Positions 18,355-25,857 of a DNA stretch of 64,000 nucleotides are shown here, one piece after another (within the stretch, counting starts at the first letter, position 1; the number at the start of each line of letters is the position of its first letter). A program made the position numbers and the translations under genes. The notes below the pieces were generated by a model, which worked only from the letters and a program-made list of their open reading frames with translations, ran no database searches and was not told the DNA's origin. The DNA comes from Lewinellaceae bacterium (GTDB taxonomy: Bacteria > Bacteroidota > Bacteroidia > Chitinophagales > Saprospiraceae), in the NCBI GenBank assembly GCA_020636405.1, contig JACJXW010000004.1, positions 2,654,001-2,718,000 on the forward strand, in the 5' to 3' direction.

Positions 18355-19392
18355 ATGGCAAAATTCAAACTAGAGTACATTTGGTTAGACGGTTACAAGC
18401 CTACGCAGAGCCTGCGTAGCAAGACTAAAATAGTCAAGGACTTCAGCGGCAAGCTGGACGACTGCCCGATGTGGTCGTTCGATGGTAGCTCCACCGAGCA
18501 GGCGCCGGGTAATTCTTCTGACTGCCTGCTCAAACCGGTGGCTATCTTCCCGGATCCGGGCCGTAAAAATGCTTACCTGGTAATGACCGAAGTGCTCAGC
18601 GCCGATGGCACCCCGCACCCAACCAACGGCCGGGCCCATATTGAAGACGACGACAACGACTTCTGGTTCGGTTTCGAGCAGGAGTACTTCCTCTGGGACC
18701 TGGAAACCGACAAGCCTTACGGCTTCCCCGCCAGCGGATATCCTGCTCCGCAGGGGCCCTACTACTGTGGTGTCGGCGCGGGCAAGGCCTACGGCCGCGA
18801 TATCATTGAAGAGCATCTGGACCTTTGTCTCGATGCCGGCCTGAACGTAGAAGGGATCAACGCCGAAGTGGCTACCGGCCAGTGGGAATTCCAGATCTTT
18901 GCCAAGGGCGCTCACTCTGCCGGCGACCAGATCTGGGTGGCCCGCTACCTGCTGGAGCGCACCGCTGAGAAGTACGGCCTGGCCATCAACTGGCACTGCA
19001 AGCCGGTACAAGGCGACTGGAACGGTTCCGGTATGCACGCCAACTTCTCCAATACCCTGCTCCGTACTGCCGGTAGCAAGGATATCTACGATAAGATCTG
19101 CTCCGCCTTCGGCGCCTCGCCGGAGGTCATCAAGGCGCACATCGATGCCTATGGCGCGGACAACCACCTGCGCCTGACCGGTAAGCACGAGACCCAGTCG
19201 ATCGATAAGTTCAGCTACGGCATTTCTGACCGGGGCGCCTCCATCCGCATTCCCGTTGGTACGGTTGAAAACGGCTGGAAGGGCTACCTGGAGGACCGCC
19301 GCCCGAACTCTGCCGCTGACCCCTACAAGGTGGCGGCTCAGATCATTAAAACGGTTAAGAAAGCTTCAGCCATGGTGACTGTTGCTTCCTAA
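18355..19392 (+). CDS. glnA: Glutamine synthetase, type II (eukaryote-like)
   Basis: A 345-residue glutamine synthetase of the short GSII class, which makes glutamine from glutamate, ammonia and ATP. Diagnostic features are its length (GSI has about 450 residues, GSIII about 700), the segment MWSFDGSSTEQAPG near residue 40, the metal-binding glutamates in FGFEQEYFLW, NAEVATGQWEFQI, and the ATP/ammonia region GDWNGSGMHANFSN. The C terminus carries RGASIRIPVG. It lacks the adenylylated tyrosine region of GSI, so control should differ. It is the first of two adjacent synthetases, and the terminator after it suggests separate expression from GSIII. Confidence 0.95.
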   Translation: MAKFKLEYIWLDGYKPTQSLRSKTKIVKDFSGKLDDCPMWSFDGSSTEQAPGNSSDCLLKPVAIFPDPGRKNAYLVMTEVLSADGTPHPTNGRAHIEDDDNDFWFGFEQEYFLWDLETDKPYGFPASGYPAPQGPYYCGVGAGKAYGRDIIEEHLDLCLDAGLNVEGINAEVATGQWEFQIFAKGAHSAGDQIWVARYLLERTAEKYGLAINWHCKPVQGDWNGSGMHANFSNTLLRTAGSKDIYDKICSAFGASPEVIKAHIDAYGADNHLRLTGKHETQSIDKFSYGISDRGASIRIPVGTVENGWKGYLEDRRPNSAADPYKVAAQIIKTVKKASAMVTVAS

Positions 19393-19440
19393 ATTCTTTA
19401 ATCAGCTCTAGTTCCTGCATAGGAATATGCCATTTTTACC

Positions 19441-19467
19441 TGCCCCTGAGCACTCGTGCTCAGGGCA
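19441..19467 (+). terminator. Hairpin downstream of GSII
   Basis: tgcccctgagca pairs with tgctcagggca (one bulge) around a short ctcg loop, followed by a modest T stretch (gcttttgg). It probably ends the GSII transcript. Confidence 0.65.
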
Positions 19468-19520
19468 GCTTTTGGCAAAGGAAAGAGCTGTACGATTTTG
19501 CTGCTGAGATGCATTATTAA

Positions 19521-19564
19521 GAGTAAAAGGCCTGCCTGGTGCGAACCGGGTAGGCCTTACTCCT
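19521..19564. other. Second strong hairpin between GSII and GSIII
   Basis: The arms gagtaa(aa)ggcctgcc and gggtaggccttactc pair with one wobble and one small bulge around the loop tggtgcgaacc. There is no promoter or T tail of note. It could be a second terminator, a processed RNA element or part of a small transcript. Confidence 0.45.
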
Positions 19565-19668
19565 TTTAAGTACACCCCATTTAATGTGGCCCGTGATCTG
19601 ATACCAATGAAGCGAGCCCAGCGCCCCCGCCTCTCCTGGACTATACTAGAAATAAAAATATTTTGAAG

Positions 19669-19703
19669 GCCGGTCGGTTGTTCCCGGGACCGCCGGCTTT
19701 TTT
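19669..19703 (+). terminator. Third hairpin with T6 tail before GSIII
   Basis: gccggtcggt pairs with accgccggc (one bulge), followed by six T. This is a standard intrinsic terminator, but it lies 280 bp after GSII and behind two other hairpins, so it either backs up the GSII terminator or ends a separate short RNA. Confidence 0.65.
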
Positions 19704-19724
19704 GTAAATTCAGGGGAAATTTAT

Positions 19725-19819
19725 AACTAATTTACCCTTGAGAAATTAGTTCACGGATTTTGAAATGCATTGAAGGCTGGAAGCCTGTCAGGGCAGAAAA
19801 CGGCCTGAAATTCAAAATC
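19725..19819 (+). promoter_or_regulatory. Candidate structured leader RNA upstream of GSIII
   Basis: Two adjacent structures fit this stretch. First is a perfect 9-bp hairpin (aactaattt at 19725-19733 with aaattagtt at 19743-19751). Second is a three-way junction: closing stem gattttgaa at 19756-19764 with ttcaaaatc at 19811-19819, inner hairpin ggct/agcc at 19775-19785, and inner hairpin tcagg/cctga between 19788 and 19808. It ends 48 nt before the GSIII start. It matches no riboswitch class known to me; a regulatory leader is inferred from structure and position only. Confidence 0.45.
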
Positions 19820-19867
19820 TCCAAACAATGAACTTGTTTTTTAATCACTACTAAAGGCATATTCCAC

Positions 19868-22060
19868 ATGAGTTTATCCAGATTCCAAGCATTGGATACC
19901 ATCCTCAACCGTTCCGGTTTTGAACTGGAGTACGTTGATATCCCGGACGGAAGGATCTCTTCCTTCTTTGGCTGCAATGTCTTCAACGACGAGGCCATGA
20001 AAGAATACATGAATGAGGAGGCATTCAACAACGTAAAACTGGCCATCGAATCGGGAGCCAAGCTCTCCCGCGAGGACGCCGACGTGGTGGCCGACGCCAT
20101 GAAGCGCTGGGCGATGGACCGCGGAGCCACCCATTACACACACTGGTTCCAGCCCCTGACCGGCCGCACGGCGGAGAAGCACGATTCTTTCTTCACCCTA
20201 AAGCCGGACGGCACCGTGCTCGAAGAGTTCGACGGCGACACCCTGGTGCAACAGGAGCCTGATGGGTCGAGCTTCCCCGGGGGCGGCCTGCGTTCTACCT
20301 TCGAAGCACGCGGGTACACGGCCTGGGACCCCTCCTCGCCGGCCTTCATTCTGGAGGTCAGCGAAGGCAAGACCCTCTGCATTCCCACCATTTTCGTCAC
20401 CTACGGCGGAGACTCGCTCGACTACAAGCTGCCGATGCTCAAATCACAGGCTTACCTGGAGAAGGCCGCCATTTCGGTATGCCAGCTTTTCGATGAGAGC
20501 GTCACCAAGGTGATCACTACGCTGGGGTGGGAACAGGAGTACTTCCTGGTGGACGAGGCCCTTTTCCACGCCCGCCCCGACCTGCTCCTGACTGGCCGCA
20601 CCCTGCTGGGCAAGCATTCTCCCAAAGGGCAGCAGCTCGACGACCACTACTTCGGCTCCATTCCGGAGCGGGTCTACGCCTACATGCGGGATCTGGAAAC
20701 GGAATGCCACAAGCTGGGCATCCCCGTTCGCACCCGCCACAACGAAGTGGGCCCAGGGCAGTACGAACTGGCCCCGATGTACGAGGAGTCCAACCTGGCC
20801 GTCGACCACAACCAGCTGCTGATGGACCTGATGGACCGCGTTGGGCGCCGCCACAAGCTGCGGGTGCTGTTGCACGAGAAGCCTTTCGCCGGCGTCAACG
20901 GTTCGGGCAAGCACAACAACTGGTCGATGTCGACCAATACGGGCCGTAATCTGCTCTCTCCGGGCAAGCAGCCGGGTAAGAACCTGCTCTTCCTTACTTT
21001 CTTCATGAACACCATCCAGGCCGTTTACCGGTATGCGGACATTCTGCGGGCCAGCGTGGCCTCTGCTTCCAACGACCATCGCCTGGGCGCCAATGAAGCG
21101 CCACCGGCCATCATTTCGGTATTCATCGGACAGACCCTCACCGAAGTGCTCGACAAGCTGGAGGCCGGCATCGACGCTGACGCGGCCGGCGTGAAGGAAG
21201 CTCTGGACCTGCTGAGCAAGATCCCTAACCTGGAGTTGGACAATACCGACCGGAACCGAACCTCCCCCTTTGCCTTCACCGGCAACAAGTTCGAGATCCG
21301 GATGGTGGGCTCTTCCATGAACTGCGCCGCTCCGATGACGGTCATGAACACCATCGTCGGCCGCCAGCTGGTAGAATTTAAGGCAGAGCTGGATAGCCTG
21401 ATGAAAGGCGGCACGAGCCGGGATGAGGCTATCCTGGCCATCCTCAAGCGCTACATCACCGAGTCCAAACCCATTCGTTTTGAGGGCGATGGTTACAGCG
21501 AGGATTGGAAGGAGGAGGCTGCCCGCCGGGGCCTGAGCAATACGCCCAATACACCGGACGCTCTGGGCGCCTACCTGTCGAAGGCATCCATCGAGCTGTT
21601 CACTTCCAGCGGGGTTTTCACTGAGCGGGAAATGCACGCCCACTACGATGTGATGTGCGAGAATTACATCCTCAAGCTGCAGATCGAGAGCCGCACCCTG
21701 GGCGAGATGGTGGTCAACCACATTTTGCCGGCAGCGATCGGCTACCAGAGCCAACTGGCGGATAATATCCTCAAACTGAAGGAACTCGGCTTGCCGGAAA
21801 ACACCTACGAGGCCCAAATGGATATCGTTAAGCTCATCTCCGAGAACATCGTCAACATCAAGCTGGCGGTCAACCAGATGACCGATGTCCGCAAACAGGC
21901 CAATGCCCGGGAGGATGCCACTGCCAAGGCCAAGGCCTATTGTTACGACGTCAAGCCGCTGATGGAAGACATCCGCACCTATGCCGACCGCCTGGAATAT
22001 CTGGTGGACGACCGCGAGTGGCCGATGATCAAATACCGGGAGCTGATGTTCGTTCGGTAA
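19868..22060 (+). CDS. glnN: Glutamine synthetase, type III
   Basis: A 730-residue GSIII, the long class typical of Bacteroidota and some cyanobacteria. The catalytic core has LGWEQEYFLVDEALF (metal-binding Glu), RHNEVGPGQYELAPMYEE, and HEKPFAGVNGSGKHNNWS, the family's ammonia/ATP segment. NRTSPFAFTGNKFEIRMVGS follows, with the catalytic arginine. The N-terminal 100 residues and C-terminal 150 are GSIII-specific. It makes the same product as GSII next door. Two synthetases of different classes in one cluster suggest use under different nitrogen supply. A structured leader precedes it. Confidence 0.96.
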   Translation: MSLSRFQALDTILNRSGFELEYVDIPDGRISSFFGCNVFNDEAMKEYMNEEAFNNVKLAIESGAKLSREDADVVADAMKRWAMDRGATHYTHWFQPLTGRTAEKHDSFFTLKPDGTVLEEFDGDTLVQQEPDGSSFPGGGLRSTFEARGYTAWDPSSPAFILEVSEGKTLCIPTIFVTYGGDSLDYKLPMLKSQAYLEKAAISVCQLFDESVTKVITTLGWEQEYFLVDEALFHARPDLLLTGRTLLGKHSPKGQQLDDHYFGSIPERVYAYMRDLETECHKLGIPVRTRHNEVGPGQYELAPMYEESNLAVDHNQLLMDLMDRVGRRHKLRVLLHEKPFAGVNGSGKHNNWSMSTNTGRNLLSPGKQPGKNLLFLTFFMNTIQAVYRYADILRASVASASNDHRLGANEAPPAIISVFIGQTLTEVLDKLEAGIDADAAGVKEALDLLSKIPNLELDNTDRNRTSPFAFTGNKFEIRMVGSSMNCAAPMTVMNTIVGRQLVEFKAELDSLMKGGTSRDEAILAILKRYITESKPIRFEGDGYSEDWKEEAARRGLSNTPNTPDALGAYLSKASIELFTSSGVFTEREMHAHYDVMCENYILKLQIESRTLGEMVVNHILPAAIGYQSQLADNILKLKELGLPENTYEAQMDIVKLISENIVNIKLAVNQMTDVRKQANAREDATAKAKAYCYDVKPLMEDIRTYADRLEYLVDDREWPMIKYRELMFVR

Positions 22061-22230
22061 GCGTAGCTCAAGGAAGGGTGGACTCCGGGCTGTGCGTCCC
22101 AACCTGCCTGGTTTTCCAGGGTTGGCCTGTTGCCGGATTATGCCCAACAGGATCACCCCCAAAAACCGGCAGGTTGAGCCATTCCTTCTGTAGAGCCAAG
22201 GTATTTTTTTAACTTGGGGAATCAATCATA

Positions 22231-23499
22231 ATGACAATGAACAAACGGACTTTCCTCAAGCAATTCGCCCTGGGTGGTTTGGCTGCCACTCCCTTTTACC
22301 AGAAACTGGAACAGCTGGTGCAGTCTGTTGCTCACATCAGCCCGGAAGAGCTGGCCAGCGACGAGAAATTCTGGGCGGAGGTCAGAGCAGGCTACCGCCT
22401 GAAGCCGGATTACATCAACCTGGAGAACGGCTATTACTGCATCACCCCGCAGGAAACCCTGGAGAACTTCATTCATCATGTTCGGGAGGTCAACTATCAG
22501 GGGTCCTGGTACATGCGGACGGTGCAGTGGGACAATAAGGACGCTGTGGCCAGCCGGCTGGCGGAATTGGTGGACTGTAGCCCGGAAGAGGTAGCGATCA
22601 CCCGAAATACTACGGAATCCCTGGACACCATCATCGGCGGCTTCCCGTGGGAGCCGGGCGATGAGGCGGTAATGGCGGAGCAGGACTACGGCGCCATGCT
22701 GCATATGTTCCAGCAGGTAGAGAAGCAGTTCGGGGTGGTGAACAAGGTCGTATCCATCCCCAACCATCCGGCGTCGGATGAGGAGATCGTGGAGGTATAT
22801 GCCCGCGCCATAACGCCCCGGGCCCGCCTGCTGATGGTTTGCCACGTGGTCAACATCACCGGGCAGGTCCTGCCTATCCGGAAAATCTGCGATATGGCCC
22901 ATGAGCGGGGCGTAGAGGTGATGGTTGACGGCGCTCATGCCGTAGGGCAGATCGTCTTTTCGATGAAGGAACTGGATTGCGACTATTATGGGAGCAGCCT
23001 GCACAAGTGGCTGAGCACGCCGTTGGGCGCCGGGCTGTTGTACGTCAGAAAGGAAAAGATCCCCCGGATATGGCCCCGTTTTGCGGATTGGGGCAAGGAT
23101 ATGGACGATATCCACCGCCTGAACCACACCGGCACCCATCCCGTGCACACCGACCTGGCGGTGGGCAACGCCCTGGAATACTACTACCGCCTGGGCCCGG
23201 AGCGCAAGGAGGCGCGCCTGAGGTACCTGCAGAACTACTGGACGGATCAGGTGCGCGCCTGGCCTCACATCGTACTCAATACTCCGGTGGAACGCCATCG
23301 GTCCTGCGCCATCGCCAATGTCGGCGTAAAGGGGATGAAGCCGGCCGATCTGGCCGATACCCTGCTCAGGAAGTACCGCATCTGGACGGTGGCCATCGAC
23401 GGTGCCGGCGTGCAGGGCTGTCGCATCACGCCCAACGTTTACACCACTACCCGGGAGTTGGATGTTTTGGTGCGGGCACTGAAGGAACTGGGGGGATAA
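22231..23499 (+). CDS. Aminotransferase class V-fold PLP enzyme
   Basis: A 422-residue PLP-dependent protein of the class V group, closest in layout to isopenicillin-N-epimerase-like enzymes. The N terminus (MNKRTFLKQFALGGLAATPF) resembles a secretion signal but lacks a twin arginine. Cofactor motifs are visible: ITRNTTESLDTIIGG for the phosphate, VMVDGAHAVGQIV with the ring-binding Asp and following His, and YYGSSLHKWLSTPLGAGLLY with the Schiff-base lysine. Translation could also start 6 bp later at the next ATG. The substrate is unknown; its location behind the GSIII gene could reflect amino-nitrogen metabolism, which is conjecture. Confidence 0.85.
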   Translation: MTMNKRTFLKQFALGGLAATPFYQKLEQLVQSVAHISPEELASDEKFWAEVRAGYRLKPDYINLENGYYCITPQETLENFIHHVREVNYQGSWYMRTVQWDNKDAVASRLAELVDCSPEEVAITRNTTESLDTIIGGFPWEPGDEAVMAEQDYGAMLHMFQQVEKQFGVVNKVVSIPNHPASDEEIVEVYARAITPRARLLMVCHVVNITGQVLPIRKICDMAHERGVEVMVDGAHAVGQIVFSMKELDCDYYGSSLHKWLSTPLGAGLLYVRKEKIPRIWPRFADWGKDMDDIHRLNHTGTHPVHTDLAVGNALEYYYRLGPERKEARLRYLQNYWTDQVRAWPHIVLNTPVERHRSCAIANVGVKGMKPADLADTLLRKYRIWTVAIDGAGVQGCRITPNVYTTTRELDVLVRALKELGG

Positions 23500-23558
23500 G
23501 CTGATTTAATGAGGGGACACTTTTTATAATCTCCTCATTTCACTAACTTGAGGCCGTT

Positions 23559-23677
23559 CCCCCGCCTTGGCATCCAGCTATGGCGGGCAGCGCCGAATCC
23601 CCCGCTTTCGCATAAAGGTACAGCGGGCGGAGCCGAATCCCCGCCTTGGCATAAAGCTATGGCGGGCAGAGACGAAT
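23559..23677 (+). repeat. Three tandem 40-bp hairpin units upstream of the cyclase gene
   Basis: Three direct repeats of 40, 40 and 39 bp begin at 23559, 23599 and 23639. Each contains a 6-bp stem: cccgcc/ggcggg in units 1 and 3 and cccgct/agcggg in unit 2, so both sides of the stem changed together. Each unit ends in cgaat. The last unit ends 8 bp before the chosen start codon of the cyclase gene, so it probably lies in the 5' leader. Confidence 0.8.
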
Positions 23678-23685
23678 CAACTAAA

Positions 23686-25740
23686 ATGCCCACACGCCGA
23701 CTTGCCGCCATAATGTTTGCCGATATAGCCGGCTATACTGCCATGATGCAGTCTGATGAGTCTGATGGCCTGCGCCGGCTCAAACACTTTCGGTCGGTCA
23801 TGGAAGAGAGCGTAGGGCGGCATCAGGGAAAGATCCTTCAGCACTACGGTGACGGCAGCCTGGTCCTGTTCGACAGCGCAGTGGAGGCGGTGGCCAGCGC
23901 CAAGGAAATACAGCTCACCCTGTTGAAAGAGCCCCGGGTACCCCTGCGCATCGGTATCCATATCGGCGATATCATAACCGAAGGCGATTACATTTATGGC
24001 GACGGCGTCAACCTGGCTTCCCGGGTGGAGTCGCTGGGCACTCCGGGGTCCATCCTGATCACGGAGCGGGTGATCCATGACCTGCGCAATCATCCGCAAT
24101 TCCATCCCGTATCTCTGGGCAAGTTTGAGTTCAAGAATGTAACAGAGCCCATGGAGGTGTATGCCCTGGCGGATAAAGGCATCACCGTGCCCCGGCAGAA
24201 CGAGCTGGCGGAGCGGCCTAAGGTAAAGCCTTCCTCTACCAGATTCGGAGTGGGCGGCCGTTCTCTGGCGTTTTGGGGCAAAGTAGCCTTTGGTTTTGTT
24301 TTTCTTCTGGCCCTGGTTGCCTCCTTTTTCTGGTGGCAGCGGGCGGGCCGGCCCTTGTCGGCGGAGGCGGGCATTCCCGGCCGTTCCATTGCGGTACTGC
24401 CCTTTCGTGACCTCAGCCCCGACAGCGGGCAGCAGTACTTCGGTGATGGTATTGCCGAAGACATTCTCAATGCGCTGGCTCAGGTGAAAGCCCTCAAAGT
24501 GGCGGGGCGCACGTCCTCTTTTTCTTTTCGTGGGAGTGAGGCCAGCATGCAGGAAATTGGGAAGAAGCTGGGAGTAAGCACCATTCTGGAGGGCAGCGTC
24601 CGCAAGGCGGACGGGCGGGTGCGGGTTACGGCACAGCTGGTCGGTACCGAAGACGGCTATCAATTGTGGTCGCAGCGGTACGACCGCGACATTGACGACA
24701 TCTTTGCCATTCAGGACGAAATTGCCCGGGCTGTGGCCGATAACCTTAAGGTAATTCTGCTCAACGACGGCATTCAGCCTCTGACCAGTGATCCGGAAGC
24801 TTACGAATGGTATCTGAGGGGCCGCCATATGCTCAGCCAGCGCTCGGAGGGCTCGGAGAAGGCCGTCGAGTACTTCCAGCGCGCCATCGGCTTAGACCCG
24901 GATTTTGCCGCCGCCTACGCCGGCCTGGGCAATGCTTACCTGTGGCTGGGCTGGAGCAACAACCTGCCTTCGCGCGAAGCATTTCCCGAAGCCCGGCGCT
25001 GTGCCCGGCAGGCCCTGGAGCGCGACAGCGCCCTGGCCTATGCTCACGCCATTCTCGGTGCGGTGCACCTGTGGTACGACTGGAAATGGGAGGACGCCTT
25101 TACAGAGCTGGAACGTGCCGTTTCGCTGAATCCCTCCGAAGCTGGCGCCTATCTGGACCTGGGCTGGTATTTCGCTGTTTCCGGCCAGTTTGAAAAAGCC
25201 ATCGCAAGTATGGAGAAGGCCATCGCGGTAGACCCTCTCAACCTGGAATACAACATCGACCTGGCGGATATTCACCGCATGGCCGGAGATTATAACCGGG
25301 CCCGGGAGATCGGACTGGCTATGCAGGAGCTCTATCCCGATAACAGCGAAGCTTCCTGGGTTCTGGGGATGATCGATTATACCCTCAAGAACTATACCCC
25401 GGCGGCCGTTTATTTTCGAGATGCCGTTCGCCAATCGAATGGGGAAGCCTGGTCGGAAATGCACCTGGCCATGGCCCTGGCGAAGGCCGGCCAGAAGGAA
25501 GAGGCGGAGCAACTGCTCAAAAAGCTGGAGGCTTCAAGCCAGGTAAAAGAAGCGGCGCATGTGGAGATGGCGCCCGTATACTGGAACCTGGGCCAGCAAC
25601 AGGCCGCCCTCGACTGGCTGGAGCGCTCCTACGAGTGGCACGCTAACTGGATGATCTCCCTGCGGATGGACCCGGTATGGGAGGAGATGCGGGGGGATGC
25701 AAGGTTTCAGGCGTTGGTGAAGAGGATGGGGTTTCCGTAG
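23686..25740 (+). CDS. Class III adenylate cyclase with TolB-like and TPR domains
   Basis: A 684-residue signalling protein. Residues 1-180 are a class III nucleotidyl cyclase: the metal aspartates are in MFADIAGYTAMM and HYGDGSLVLFDS, with GIHIGDIITEGDYIYGDGVN and the transition-state Asn-Arg in GVNLASRVES. A single membrane helix follows (FGFVFLLALVASFFWW, near residues 200-215). Next is a TolB/FlgO-like domain (RSIAVLPFRDLSPDSGQQYF) and then several TPR repeats to the end. The start at 23686 places the catalytic domain at the N terminus; the longer frame runs through tandem repeats and is unlikely. The cyclase should be cytoplasmic and the TPRs extracytoplasmic, so it may sense an envelope protein. 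Confidence 0.9.
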   Translation: MPTRRLAAIMFADIAGYTAMMQSDESDGLRRLKHFRSVMEESVGRHQGKILQHYGDGSLVLFDSAVEAVASAKEIQLTLLKEPRVPLRIGIHIGDIITEGDYIYGDGVNLASRVESLGTPGSILITERVIHDLRNHPQFHPVSLGKFEFKNVTEPMEVYALADKGITVPRQNELAERPKVKPSSTRFGVGGRSLAFWGKVAFGFVFLLALVASFFWWQRAGRPLSAEAGIPGRSIAVLPFRDLSPDSGQQYFGDGIAEDILNALAQVKALKVAGRTSSFSFRGSEASMQEIGKKLGVSTILEGSVRKADGRVRVTAQLVGTEDGYQLWSQRYDRDIDDIFAIQDEIARAVADNLKVILLNDGIQPLTSDPEAYEWYLRGRHMLSQRSEGSEKAVEYFQRAIGLDPDFAAAYAGLGNAYLWLGWSNNLPSREAFPEARRCARQALERDSALAYAHAILGAVHLWYDWKWEDAFTELERAVSLNPSEAGAYLDLGWYFAVSGQFEKAIASMEKAIAVDPLNLEYNIDLADIHRMAGDYNRAREIGLAMQELYPDNSEASWVLGMIDYTLKNYTPAAVYFRDAVRQSNGEAWSEMHLAMALAKAGQKEEAEQLLKKLEASSQVKEAAHVEMAPVYWNLGQQQAALDWLERSYEWHANWMISLRMDPVWEEMRGDARFQALVKRMGFP

Positions 25741-25750
25741 GGGGGGATGG

Positions 25751-25774
25751 TTGGACGTTTGGACGTTAGGGCGT
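25751..25774. repeat. Three octamers 10 bp after the cyclase stop codon
   Basis: The units ttggacgt, ttggacgt and tagggcgt follow one another in exact 8-bp phase, starting 11 bp beyond the stop codon. Confidence 0.5.
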
Positions 25775-25857
25775 TACGACAAGACATCTCACCCTGGAGG
25801 AGCTACAGGGCCTGCAAGGGTTGAAAGCTATACGGCTGAAAGTAGAATCGAACGAGG

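Noticed and set aside
19530..19560. tRNA T-arm-like sequence ggtgcgaacc
   Set aside because: No acceptor stem, D arm or anticodon arm fits around it. It is the loop of a simple hairpin.
20444..22225. Long minus-strand open frame opposite the GSIII gene
   Set aside because: GSIII on the plus strand is a clear full-length enzyme. The antisense frame has no recognisable domain and follows from codon bias in GC-rich DNA. The same holds for frames opposite hutU, amtB, hsdR and the oxidoreductase.
23548..23685. Longer N terminus for the cyclase
   Set aside because: It would run through 40-bp tandem hairpins, whose length is not a multiple of 3, and place odd sequence before the normal cyclase start.
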